Source: Avena insularis
Lineage: Eukaryota; Streptophyta; Magnoliopsida; Poales; Poaceae
NCBI GenBank assembly: GCA_023614405.1
Contig: CM042688.1
Span: forward strand, 375,831,331-375,895,330
Length of the DNA stretch: 64,000 bases
Reading direction: 5' to 3'
A program made the translations under genes and the position numbers. Every line of letters begins with the position of its first letter. Positions within the stretch are counted from its first letter, which is position 1. The notes under the pieces were generated by a model, which was not told the DNA's origin, made no database searches, and saw nothing but the letters and a program-made list of their open reading frames with translations. This document shows, in pieces, positions 11,222-24,200 of this stretch.

Positions 11222-12639
11222 TGATGGCTGCACATGCACAGATCAATTTTATCTAGTTTCTAAATAAGAGTATCATACCCATAGAGAGCTATTTGGTTAA
11301 GGTCTTTATGCCCCTTGTCATTTTCCACTAAAGGATACTTGTAAGCTGCCTTTGATCTCAAGTAAAGGATGTTTGAAAGGTTTTTGATTGAGTGCAGAAA
11401 AGTAATTAAAACAAGTAAAAGAAAGCAAGGAAAAAGGTTGTGTGAAAACATGGTTGAACTCAATAGGGATAAAACGTTCTCAGGGATGTAGGATACACCA
11501 CTAGCATGATATTATTCTTAATTAAGATAACTTTCTTCTGGTGTCATGGTATGTCTGGAGAGAGCTCCATAATAAGATGTTCACTACAAGACTCGTAGGA
11601 AGCCACTTTGTTGAGCCAAGAGTGAGGTCACCTCTAAATAACCACTATGATGTCTGAGATCAATCACCCCTAGAAACCACCGCAATTAAGGGTGTCCCCA
11701 TGGATATCGTAATTAGGTTAGGGAGTCTCTTTTTATCCTCCTTTGACTGTGTAGGTTGCTAGCGGGCGCAAGTTTCTCCGGAGACACGTCCAAAGGATTT
11801 CTCCCTCAGTTTAGTCCCAAAGGAAAATGATATGTGTCCGACTACACATACCATCTAAAGAGAGATCAAACACAAATCATAAATCTATCATAGACCGGCC
11901 AGTCATATGGACACAAGAATAGATCATCTTTATTTCAATTCATAATAGTGCTAGGGTTTCTCCATCTCCCCAAGAACAAAGGAACTACTCACACATGGAA
12001 GTAATCAACGACATCATTATAATCAAATGGATGGATAAATGTACAAGGACAAATCTAGTGAAAACCACAATTGAATCTAGAATTACAACAGGATCTAATA
12101 TATGAGAGATGGGGGTAGTGATGGTGATTGAGATGCAACTATTGATGATGAAGGGGATGATGTGATGTCCTCTAATGATTCGTGAGGAAGCAGGGACTTG
12201 CCCTTCTCCGAGTTCCTCCTTCAGATCCCTTTCTAATGTGGTTTTTCGTGGTTTCTAGTGGCTATGAATGTCAGATCTCTCTACCGTCTTTGCTAGGAGA
12301 AATGATTTGACGAGGCGGACGCTATGTCATGTGATATAGGTGGATGGTACGGGCGGGCTCCTCCTGTACCACTAGTCATTATCGTAGCAGATGCTTCCTT
12401 CTCGTTTGGTATTCTCCCATGTGCGAAGGTAAATCAATAAAATGACTTTTATCACTTAAAAATATCATATTTGTAACATAATACGATAGTTCCAATTGAT
12501 ATGTTCATAAAAGACTCAGTAATTCAGGATCCTATTGAAACAAGGACAAAGGGTGCGTGCAAAAGCAGCGAAATACCAAAATCCCTATTCTATTTATGCA
12601 AAAACATAATGTAAATATGCTTCAATTTTGGACTCATCA
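11222..12639 (-). repeat. 3' LTR of element B
   Basis: 1418 bp beginning tgatggctgcacatgcacag and ending ttttggactcatca on the plus strand. It aligns along its length with 51517-52943. The flanking sequence at 12640 is purine-rich on the minus strand, which marks this as the 3' copy of a minus-strand element. Confidence 0.9.
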
Positions 12640-12774
12640 ACTGCCCCAAGCTAGACTCTTCCTCATCCTCGAGCAAGATGGTGGCTTATGGACAAGATCA
12701 TCATGTTCATGAGGCACGAGCCGTTACAACAAATGAGGTAGAAATTGAAACATGAATACAATATCAGATGCGAA
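12640..12774 (-). other. Polypurine tract and 3' tail of element B
   Basis: The minus strand reads AGCTTGGGGCAGT into the LTR, a polypurine tract for plus-strand priming. The rest is the element's 3' untranslated sequence, cut at 12774 by the CACTA insertion and continuing at 46189. Confidence 0.6.
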
Positions 12775-12817
12775 CACTACAAGAATCAGGATGATCCATG
12801 ACGTTCTTATATCGTCA
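12775..12817 (+). repeat. Left terminal inverted repeat of the CACTA element
   Basis: Starts CACTACAAGAATC, followed by GGATGATCCATGACGTT. It matches the complement of 46146-46188 apart from a few changes. These ends are where TNPD/TNP2-type transposases cut. Confidence 0.85.
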
Positions 12818-13662
12818 TTGATAAGACGCAAAACGTCATAGATGGCCATCTGTGACGAATTCTACGATGAAAAAAAGGTCATGAACCTCACATCATAATT
12901 GGATCCGTGACGTTTTTTCTTCCTAAATACATCACGGGTCGTCTGTTACGTTTCTCCAATTTCGTCGCAGCCAACTGGACTGGTCCAGCCCAGGCCCGAT
13001 CGTTCATGATGTTTTTTTTGTCATGGACGATGCCACGTGGCAGACGGCACCGCGAGCTACCGTCAGCGATGTTTGCTGACGTCATGGTTACCGTCCATGA
13101 TGTCATCGACTTCCTGACATTTTTTTGTGATGGCTAGATTCCGCTAGCGCCGTTTGCTGACATCATCCATTTCGTTGCTTATGTCATCCTTCCCTTCTCG
13201 CCATGATGGTGGAGACAAATTTTGTTTTTGCCATGGCAATAAGCTGATCATCTTACGCGTGGCCGACCGTCAGGGCGACATGTGGACCAATAGGAAGGAA
13301 ACACGTGGTCCATCTGGAACGCGAATCGTGGACCATTCAGAGTTGGACGCGTATCTCCAACACATGTAAACTCAATTCGTCAGGGCAGAAGAGATGACGT
13401 TTCTGTTTTGTCGAGAACATTGACGAGTGAAAGTGCACCACGTCGGCATCTATCGGTGATGACAATATTTTGGTCAACTAAACAACCGTGATGTTTCCGT
13501 TTATGTCGGAGATGAGTGCTGGCAACTTCGCTAGATTGCACGGTCCAAATAAAAATGACAGAAGTTGCAGGCCACATGTTTCAGGGGACATAATAGGTTT
13601 GCACATAAGTTTCCACCAAAATAAAGAAAAGAGCCTAACAAGCTTTCAGTCACACCACCAGT
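12818..13662. other. Subterminal region of the CACTA element, left
   Basis: Contains many copies, in both orientations, of a short motif like CATGACG/CGTCATG (for example around 12843, 12880, 12907, 13008, 13080-13100). Dense short subterminal repeats are the binding sites for the TNPA-type protein in En/Spm elements. No gene is evident; chance frames are short. Confidence 0.5.
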
Positions 13663-15894
13663 TCACTTACACAACAGAGCTAAGAGTTGCTGAAGTGATG
13701 CATTTATAAGGTCTGCAAAGTTCACAAGTGCTTCATGTGCTTCTTCCTTTCCTTCTTTCTCCTTCAGCAATGCTGCAATGTGTCTGCCCAGTGCCTCATT
13801 CACTGTTCTCTTAGCCCCAAGTTGGGCTTCAAGGAGAGAGTTGGTTGGTATTGAAGCATGGATGCTTTCATTGGAGGAAGCAAGGGGTAGATCCTCAATG
13901 CCATCTTCTGCAGCAGATGGCACCACCGTGCTTCCAATGAGTGCCTGATAGTTATAGAAGCAAACATTAGAAAACTATCAAGCAAATTCCAAGCACATCT
14001 GGATGGACAAACAAGGTATTGAATTATACGAAGATGGCAAACATGGACCGGGTATAGATTCTTCCACACTTCCTATGCTTACTTCAGGGCTTCTGCCTCG
14101 CCATCTGGTTTCTCGGTTTGCAACCCCACAATGGCAGTGCATAGTATCGCATTCCCTGCTCTCTGAAGAATGTATGCTGATGTCCTGCAATAGCGCATAG
14201 TGCACCATGTCGGTGGAAGGAGGTTGTTTAGCCTCAGTGATATGTTCTGTAGCATTAGGCGCCATCTTGCTTTCCATGGTTGCCTATGAGTTTTAGGAAT
14301 AGAATCGAATATTAGAAAAATAGCCAGCTAATTACAAGTTGATCATACTCATTTTAGAGACTAATATGGCATTGAAATTTTGGAAGATGAGAAAGATGAA
14401 GAGTATTCTAGAGGGCTTACTATTGATTTTTTCACATTGTGATGGGAGAAGCCCCGGCTGTCACAGAAAAACACATCACTATGATAAGGTTATTTATTTC
14501 TTGTTTGCCTGTTTATTAGACAACAGGCCTACACAAAGAGAGAGCATAGAGTATAAGAGGCAGTCCTGGTTAAACACAAACATGGGGAAGTTGAGTAGAC
14601 AAGACTTGACCTAGTTCCTGGGGTCAGCCCAAGAATCAACAAGCTTGCACCACTCTACATTGTTCATGTGTTCAACAAGAGATATCCTTGTTACATCATT
14701 CAGTGGGAAGGGGCCAAAAAACTGCTTATTAAGGAGATGCCTTTGAATTCTTGCGTGCCTCATTAACTGCTGGTGGCAAGCAACCTGCACCTCTGGTTGT
14801 GACGCATCCATGACAAACTTTTGCTGAAATAAAACATCATGCATCAGCCTTTGCATGAACAATAATGAGAAGAAAAGGGTAGTTGAGTCACGGAACATAC
14901 GGAAACTCTGTCGTAGAACTCTGCTCTGACATCGGGCCTCTCCTTGTACTCTTTCTAGTGTGGCAAGATAGGCATACTAGTCCTAATTGTTTTTGCACAC
15001 TTAGTGGCAAACTTGGAAGCAATAGTTCTTCCTAGAGGAATGACAAATGGAAGCTTTCCTCCTTTGTACATGTTCTCACGCTGCTTTCCATGTTTTTTCC
15101 CTGAAGACAATTTTAGGATCATCATGTGTAATAGTTTCTTTAGAAGGATGATGGCCAAAATCATCTACAAACATATAATGTGGAGTTAGTATTCTACCAT
15201 ATAATAAGTTTCATTCAAAGAATATAATGTGATTTCCTTGGGGAGTTGGTTGCTTGCCTGGGGCAGCTGTCTGCTCGTCTTGGACTGATGTCTTCCTGTC
15301 ATGGAGTGCTGCCATCTTGATTTGGGCAGCTACCTTCTCTCCTTGAGCATCAGGATCTATAGGACTCTGAGTATCTTGTGAAGAGGTCGCAGCAGTTGGC
15401 GGTCTTGGTGGGCTCCATGGAGAATTTGGAGGTGGAAGTACTTCTGGCGAATTTCCCTTGGACCTGGTATGTATTGTACTTTTTGTCGAGGCAGCCACGC
15501 TAACCAAGACACGCTTCCGAGCAGCTGATCCACCACCACCAGCCATCCTTGTCATGATGACAGGTCTCTTCTTATATTTCCTCTTCTTAGTCTACACAAT
15601 TCAAATGTAGTCAATTGGGGATAACAAAAAAGCACAACATATATGGAAAATTAAGTAAGCAAATAATTACACAAAAGATGAGTAGGCAAGTAAGGGGACA
15701 ACCTGCAGCTCATCCTCCTCCTCTTCAGGATAATAGTCAGATCTAGAGCCTTCATCCTTGCTCTTTTTAGGGGAGAATTTAGTGGGAGATGCATAAACAA
15801 GGGGCCTAACACCCATTTGTTGCATCCGCGCATTATTTCTCATGATGTTTTCTAGCTGTCTTTCTTCCATGGGATGCAATGGTGATTCTAACAT
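13663..15894 (-). pseudogene. Transposase_24/TNPA-like second gene of the CACTA element
   Basis: Minus-strand exons join in frame. Exon 15894-15703 (contains ENIMRNNARMQQMGVRPL) splices with a GT-AG intron (15592-15702, phase 0) to an exon starting TKKRKYKKRPV that is Ala/Pro/Thr rich. A further exon (GGKLPFVIPLGRTIA) reaches a TAG at 14955-14957 where relatives have Trp, then reads KEYKERPDVRAEFYD; a second clean intron (14824-14900) leads to an exon with QKFVMDASQPEVQ and LLNKQFFGPFPLN. That pattern is the Transposase_24 (PF03004) neighbourhood as I recall it. The last part (13926-13663) is Leu/Glu/Ala/Lys rich, coiled-coil-like. It runs opposite to the TNP2 gene. Upstream coding exons may exist near 17070-17260. 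Confidence 0.65.
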
Positions 15895-15919
15895 GAATAA
15901 ACAACTCCAAGTAAGCTAC

Positions 15920-17000
15920 AAAAATATAACCTATGGTATTGATTGTTCTATACTAATCATAATGTACAATAGTCCACTATGAGGAACTTCTACTCTGAAT
16001 CTCATATCATAAGACTAACGATGAAGCAGCCAAACCAATCCAAGAGACACGACAATGAACAAGCTGGACAATTCACTAATTGGTTGCAGTAATAAGCAGA
16101 GTGGGACAATTTTACAAAAGTAGGGAAATGTTGGATCATGGTTGGATAATATGCACGAAACGATAATAAAACATAAGCAGGATAAACATCAATAGTGCAA
16201 TTAAATAGGTAATATAACCTATGGTACTGAATGTTCTATAGAACTCATCAGGTGACAGCTCACTATGAGCAATTTCTACTATGATCATAAGGCATATGAT
16301 GAAGCAGCCAAACTAATGCAAAAAGGAAAGATAATGCAACCTTTATCACATGCAAATAGATCATAAGACAAAATAGTATACATGCAGTTAAAGAGGATAA
16401 GCACAATAGAACATAAGCAGGATAAGCAACTATCATGCAAATAAACAAACTATAACTTATGGTGCTGATTTTTCTATAGTAATCATCATGTAATATAGTC
16501 CACTATGATCAATTTATACTCTAATCAAAAGACATAGGATAAAGTAGCCAAACCAATGGAACAACCAAGATAATGCAAACTTTATCTGTTTGTAAACTGA
16601 TCATAAGTCAAATATTCTGAATCTCACTTATCAATTGATTGGCTGGTTGCACTAATAAGCAGGGAAGAGCAATTAAACATTAGAAGGATAAGCATCTTTC
16701 ATGCAATTAAATTGGCAATTAACAAGCCATAACATATGATGTTGATTGTTTAATAGTAATCATCTTGTGAAACTGACTACTATGAACAATTTATATCTCA
16801 CTTATCAATTGATTGGCTGGTTGCACTAATAAGCAGGGAAGGACAATTAAACATTAGAAGGATAAGGATCTTTCATGCAATTAAATAGGCAATTAAACAA
16901 GCCATAACATATGATGTTGATTGTTTAATAGTAATCATCTTGTAAAACTGACTACTATGAACAATTTATACTCTGCTCATCAGACATGTCATGAAGCAGT
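15920..17000 (+). repeat. Diverged tandem repeats upstream of the TNPA-like gene
   Basis: A unit containing 'gattgttctatagtaatcatcatg' type sequence, then 'actatgatcaatttatactc' and 'gaagcagccaaaccaatg' starts near 15930, 16215, 16455, 16733 and 16908. Spacing is 175-285 bp. The last two are almost identical: 16624-16798 is duplicated as 16799-16970 (period 175 bp). It may be intron or promoter sequence of the minus-strand gene. Confidence 0.6.
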
Positions 17001-17530
17001 AAACTAATGCAACAAACGGGATAATGCAACCCTGATGACAAGACTTGTAAAATCACAAGCAATTTCACAGGCAAAACAAATAAGAGAGAATAACTGCAAC
17101 AAAACAGGCGAATCTGTGGTGTGAACAGGATAATGAACAACATTTCACATGCAAAGTAAAAAACCATGAGCATCGAGGATGAGCGTGTTTCCTTGCCTTT
17201 AGGCTGTAGGGCCTTTTTGATGCTGCATTTATTGCACTGACCCGGGGCACGTGGCATCGAGCTAGACGGCGAGGTAGTAGACCTCGTCGACGAAGTGAGC
17301 GACGAGGTAGACGGTGAGGTAGACGGGCCTTGTCAGTGTGGTGACGGGACTTGTCGGCTAGGTGGACAGTGAGGTGGACGGCGAGCTGGCCGAATTTGCC
17401 GGTGAAGTGTACATCGAGGTGGTAGACCAGGTCAGTGGGCTGTCGGTGAGGTGGACGACCGGCGAGGTTAACGGACGTGGTGGAAAACCGGGACGGTGAG
17501 GAGGGGCTAGGGTTTGTTCTAGGGTGACAG
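17001..17530 (-). other. Possible first exon of the minus-strand gene, with 12-bp-type minisatellite
   Basis: 17260-17480 is a GC-rich, imperfect short repeat built from units like gacggtgaggtagac. Read on the minus strand it gives a Ser/Thr/Pro-rich stretch running into MPRAPGQCNKCSIKKALQPK (ending near 17180), followed by a possible donor. This could be the first coding exon of the TNPA-like gene, but two frames are about equally open, so I leave it unassigned. Confidence 0.3.
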
Positions 17531-18127
17531 AGAGGTTACTACTGGAGGAACAGACAGAGACAATGTGATTAAAGGCAAAGGACGGAGGGAGGGAACATGA
17601 CGAGGGTAAAATGGAGAGGATGGCGGGGAGGGCGAGGGGAAAAGGGAGAGGACAGCGGGGAGGATGGCGCCGAGGGTGGTGGGGAAATTTGGATCTGTCT
17701 CATTTTGGAAAAGGGATAAAAGGGATTACATTACATAAATGACCTTTGGACAAATGCTTGGGTGGCGCTATGCGGGTGGGCTAAAAGGAAATTGGAGCGC
17801 GAGAAATTTTCGTTTGCGTCGAAACTCTCCCGTGCTGGCGCCAAATTTCGCGTGGGCGGGAGGATCTGACCTAGAAATTTGGGGTTGGTGTCCTGGACGT
17901 CAGATGCATGATGGAGGGTTCAAATAAATTAACCATATTTTAGAAAGTCTTCACTAAAAGGGCCTGGTGAAGAAAACTATAAATTATTGACGAATAAATC
18001 TTGAAACAAAGCAATAATGTGGACTACTACCCTATATTCCCACTTGTATAATGATCTCAAGAGAAGTAACAGTATTTTGTATAATATATTCAAATTTATA
18101 TAAGATTCAAAATGCGGTTTTGAATGA
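17531..18127. other. No gene seen
   Basis: GC-rich purine-rich sequence to about 17690 (a plausible 5' leader or promoter for the minus-strand gene), then A/T-rich sequence to the start of the satellite. A short plus-strand frame at 17739-17927 has no recognisable features. Confidence 0.3.
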
Positions 18128-18249
18128 TGGATTTCTCCAGATTTGGGTTGAACAATGGACTTTTATCATTATTGTGGTTAGTTTTAGGTCGTAACAACAC
18201 ATATGGTATATATCAACGTTTCAGCCCAAGAGATGCATCATAGAGAGAC
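18128..18249 (+). repeat. Left copy of a direct repeat flanking the satellite
   Basis: About 110 bp including gggttgaacaatgga, ggttagttttaggt and agcccaagagatg. The same sequence, with substitutions, occurs at 25848-25985 on the other side of the array. Confidence 0.75.
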
Positions 18250-21200
18250 CAAAAACACATAGAAAAGCAGCTTCCATCCACATTGCATGTGTTGGACCAG
18301 TGTGACAAAAGTTGTATGCATGCATCACAGAATCCACTAGAGTATATATGTGTGTGGTCATGTAGATCAATGTGGTTTTGGAAAAGAACACATGCAATGT
18401 GGTCATGTGTGGATCAATGACTCTAGTGGATATCAATGTGGTTTGTTAGGAAAATAACACATGCAATGACTCTCTAGGGGATCCATGCATGTGTCAAACC
18501 ATGGTCACAGAGACCATAAACACATATAGGAAATAATAAGAAGCTTTCCACATTGCATGGTGCACCAGTGTGACAGAAGTTGCATGTCATAAGTGTGTGT
18601 GTTGTCATGTAGATATCAATGGGTTTGGAAAAGAACACATGTAATATGGTCATGTGGATCAATGATTGTAGTGGATATCAATATGGTTTAGGAAAAGAAC
18701 ACATGCAATTAATTAATGTCTCTAGGGGATCCATGTCAACCATGGTCACATAGACCAAAAACAGATAGGAAAGCAGCTTCCACATTGCATGTTGCACTAG
18801 TGTGACAGAAGATGCATCACATAATAATCCACTGGTGGAGTGTGTGTAGTCATGTGGATATCAATGTGGTTTAGGAAAAGAATATGCAATGTGGTCAATG
18901 ACTCTCTATTGGATATCAATGTGGTCTAGGAAAATAACACATGCAATGAGTCTAGGGGACGATCCATGTGTCAAACCATGGTCACAGACACCAACAAATA
19001 CCACATTGCATCTTGCACCACCAGTGTGACATAAGTTGCATCATATAGAATCCATTGGAGTGTGTGTGGTCATGTGGATATATCAATGTGTTTTAGGAAA
19101 AATAACACGTGGAATGACTCTAGGGGATCCATGTGTTAAACCACGGTCACATAGAACAAAAAAACATAGGTAAGCAGCTTCCTCATTACATGTTGCACTA
19201 GTGTACAGAAGTTGCAGAATAATCGACTGGATTGTGTGTGGTCATGTGGTACCAATGTGGTTTAGGAAAAGTTAACATGTGCAATGTGGTCATGTGGATC
19301 AATGATCCCTAGTGGATATCAATGTGGTTTAGGAAAAGGACACATGCAATAATAACTCTAGGGGATGATCCATGTGTCAAACCATGGTCACGTAGGAACA
19401 TACCACATTGCATGTTGCACTAGTGTGACAAAAGTTGCATCATAGAATCCACTGGAGGTGTGTGTGGTCATGTGGATATCAATGTGTTTTAGGAAAAGAA
19501 CACATGCAATGTTATCATGTGGATCAATGACTCTAGTGGATATCAATGTGGTTTAGGAAGAGAGCACATGCAATGACTCTAGGGGATGCATGTGAGAAAC
19601 CATGCATGGTCATAGATACCAAAACACATATAGGAAATAAGCAACTTCCACACATTGCATGTTGCACCAGTGTGACAGAAGTTGCATCACAAAATCAACT
19701 AGAGTGTGTGTGGTCATGTATATATACCAATGTGGTTTTGGAAATGAACACATGCAATGTGGTCATGTGGATCAATGGCTCTAGTGGATATCAATGTGGT
19801 TTTGGAAAAGAACACATGCAATAATAACGGAGACCAAAAACACATACCACATTGCATGTGGCACCAGTGTGACAGAAGTTGCATCATAGAATCCACTAGA
19901 GTGTGTGTGTGTTCATGTGGATATCAATGTGTTTTAGGAAAAGAACACATGGAATATGGTCATGTGGATCAGTGACTCAAGTGGATATCAATGTGGTTTA
20001 GGAAAAGAACACATGCAATGACTCAAGGGATCCATGTGTGTCAAACCATGGTCACAGAGACCAAAAACACATAGTAAAGCAGCGTCCACATTTTTGCATG
20101 TTGCACAAGTGTGGCAGAAGTTGCATCACAGAATCCACTGGAGTGTGTGTGTTCATGTAGATACCAATGTGGTTTGATAAAAGAACACATGCAATGTGGT
20201 CATATGTGGATCTATCAAAATGACTCTAGTGGATATATCAATGTGGTTTAGGAAGAGAACACATGCAATGACTCTAGGGATGTCCGTGTGTCAAACAATG
20301 GTCATAGAGACCAAAAACAGACATATACCACATTGCATGTAGCACTAGTGTGACATAAGTTGCATCATAGAATCCACTATAGTGTGTGTGATCATGTGGA
20401 TATCATATCAATTTGTAACACATGCAATGTGGTCATGTGGATCAATGACTCTAGTGGGAAAAGAACACATGCAATAATTCTAAGGGATCCATGTGCCAAA
20501 CCATGGTGTATAGATACCAAAAACACATAGGAAAAGTAGCTTCCACACTAGTGTGACAGAAGGTTGCATCACATAATGCACCAGAGTGTGTGTGGTCATG
20601 TAGATATTAGTGTGGTTTTGGAAAGAGAACACACATGCAAGGTCATGTGGATCAATGACTCTAATATATCAGTGTGGTTTATGAAAATAACATATGCAAT
20701 GACTCTAGGGGGTCCATGTGTCAAACCATGGTCACAGAGGCCGAAAACACATAGGAATTCAAGAAGCTTCCACATTGCATATTGCACCAGTGTGACAGAA
20801 GTTGCATCAGAGAATAATCCACTAGTGGAGTGTGTGTGTGGTCATGTGGATATCAATGTGGTTTAGGAAAAAAATGCAATGTGGTCAATGACTCTCTAGT
20901 TGATATCAATGTGGTTTAGGAAAAGAACACATGAAATGACTCTAGGGGACAATCCATGTGTCAAACCATGGTCACAGAGACCAAAAACACATACCACATT
21001 GCATGTTGCACCACCAGTGTGACAGAAGTTTCATTATATAGAATCCACTAGAGTGTGTGTGGTCGTGTGGATATATCAATGTGTTTTAGGAAAAAGAACA
21101 CATGCAATGACTCTAGGGGATCCATGTGTAAAACCATCATCACGGAGACCAAAAACACATAGGAAAGCAGCTTCCTCGTTGCATGTTGCCCCAGTGTGAC

Positions 21201-24200
21201 AGAAGTTGTAGAATAATCCACTTGAGTGTGTCTGGTCATGTGGTACCAATGTGGTTTAGGAAAAGAGAACACATGAAATGTGGTAATGTGTATAAATGAT
21301 CTCTAGTGGATATCAATGTGGTTTAGGAAAAGAACACATGCAATAATGACTCTAGGGTATGGTCCATGTGTCAAACCATCATCAGAGAGGCACATACCAA
21401 ATTGCATGTTGCACTAGTGTGACGGAAGTTGCATGATAGAATCCATTGGAGGTGTGTGTGGTCATGTGGATATCAATGTGTTTTAGGAAACGAATACATG
21501 CAATGTTGTCATGTGGATCAATGACTCTAGTTGATATCAATGTGGTTTACGAAGAGAACACATGCAATGACTCTAGGGGATGCATGTGACAAACCATGCA
21601 TGGTCACAGAGACCAAAACACATATAGGAAATAAGCAGCTTCCACACATTGCATGTTGCACCAGTGTGATAGAAGTTGCATCACAAAATCCACTGGAGTG
21701 TGTGGTCATGTAGTTATATCAATATGGTTTTGGAAAAGAACACATGCAATGTGGTCATGTGGATCAATGGCTCTAGTGGAGATTAATGTGGTTTAGAAAA
21801 ATAACACGTGCAATGACTCTAGGGGATGATCCATGTGTCAAACCATGGTCACAGAGACCAAAAACACATACCACATTGCATGTTGCTCTAGTGTGATAGA
21901 AGTTGCATCATAGAATCCACTTGAGTGTGTGTGGTCATGTGGATATCAATGTGTTTTAGGAAAACAACACATTTAATGTCGTCATATGGATCAATGACTG
22001 TCACGTGGATATCAATGTGGTTTAGGAAAAGAACACATGCAATGACTTTAGGGGATCCATGTGTGTCAAACCATGGTCATAGAGACCAAAAACACATAGG
22101 AAAGCAGGTTCCACATTGTTGCATGTTGCACAAGTGTGTCAAAAGTTGTATGACAGAATCCATTGGAGTGTGTGTGGTCATGTAGATACCAATGTGGTTT
22201 TAGAAAACAACACATGTAATGTGGTCATATGTGGATCTATCAAAATGAATCTAGTGGATATATCAATGTGGTTTAGGAAGAAAACACATGCAATGACTCT
22301 AAGGGTATCCATGTGTCAAACCATAGTCACAGAGACCAAAAACACACATATACCACATCATGTTGCACTAGTGTGATAGAAGTTGCATCATATAATCTAT
22401 TGGTGTGTGTGGGGGGTCATGTGGATATCATATCAATGTGTAACACATGCAATGTGGTCATGTGGATCAATGACTCTAGTAGGAAAAGAACACATGCAAT
22501 GACTCCAAAGGATCCATTTGTCAAACCATGGTGTATAGAGACCAGAAACACACAGGAAAAGTAGCTTCCACATTGCATGCATGTTGCACCAGTGTGACAG
22601 AAGTTTGCATCACAGAATCCACTAGAGTGTGTGTGGTCACGTCGATATCAATGTAGTTTTGGAAAAAGAACACACATGCAAGGTCATCTAGATCAATGAC
22701 TCTAATATATCAGTGTGGTTTAGGAAAATAACACATGCAATGACTCTAGGGGATCCATGTGTCAAACCATGGTCACAGAGACAAAAACACATAGGAATTC
22801 AGGCAGCTTCCATGTTGCATGTTGCACCTGTGTGACAGAAGTTGCAACACAGAATCCACTAGAGTGTGTGTGGTCATGTGGATCAATGTGGTTTTTGAAA
22901 ATAGCACATGCAATGAAACCAGGGATCAATGTGGTTTAGGAACAGAACAAATGCAACGACTCTAGGGCTCCATGTGTCAAACCATGGTCACACCGACCAA
23001 AACACATCGGAAAGCAGCTTCCACATTGCATGTTGCACTGGTGTGACAGAAGTTGCATCATAGAATCCACTAGAGTGTGTGCGGACATGTGGATATCAAT
23101 GTGTTTTAGGAAAAGAACACATTTAATGTTGTCATGTGGATCAATGACTCTCAAGTGGATATCAATGTGGTTTAGGAAAAGAACACATGCAATGACTTTA
23201 GGGGATCCATGTGTGTCAAACCATGGTCATAGAGACCAAAAACACATAGGAAAGTAGCTTCCATATTGTTGCATGTTGCACAAGTGTGACAGAAGTTGCA
23301 TCACAAAATCCTTTGGAGTGTGTGTGGTCATGTAGATACCAATGTGGTTTTAGAAAAGTACACATGCAATATGGTCATATGTGGATCTATGAAAATGACT
23401 TTAGTGGATATATCAATGTGGTTTAGGAAGAGAACACATGCAATGACTCTAGGAGTATTTGGTCATAGAGACCAAAAAGACACTTATACCACATTGCATG
23501 TTGCACCAGTGTGACAGAAGTTGCATCATATAATCCACTAGTGTGTGTGTGTGTAGTCATGTGGATATCATATCAATGTGTAACACATGCAATGTGGTCA
23601 TGTGGATCAATGACTCTAGTGGGAAAAGAACACATGCAATGACTCTAAGGGAACCATGTGTCAAACTATGGTGTATAGAGACCCGAAACACAGAGGAAAA
23701 GCAGCTTCCACATTGCATGCATGTTGCACCAGTGTGACAAAAGTTTGCATCATAGAATCCACTAGAGTATGTGTGGTCATGTCGATATCAATGTGGTTTG
23801 GGAAAAAGAACACACATGCAAGGTCATGTGGATCAATGACTCTAATATATCAGTGTGGTTTAGGAAAAGAACACATTCAATGACTAGGGGATCCATCTGT
23901 CAAACCATGATCATAGAGACCAAAAACACATAGGAATTCAGGTAGCTTCCACATTGCATGTTGCACCAGTGTGATAGAAGTTGCATCATAGAATCCACTA
24001 GAGTGTGTGTGGTCCTGTAGATATCAATGTGGTTTTGGATAAGAACACATGCAATGTGGTCTTGTGGATCAATGACTAGTGGATATATCAATGTGGTTTA
24101 GGAGAACACATGCAATGACTCTAGGGGATCCATGTGTCAAACCATGGTCACATAGACCAAATTAAAACATATAGGAAATAAACAAGCAGCTTCCACATTG

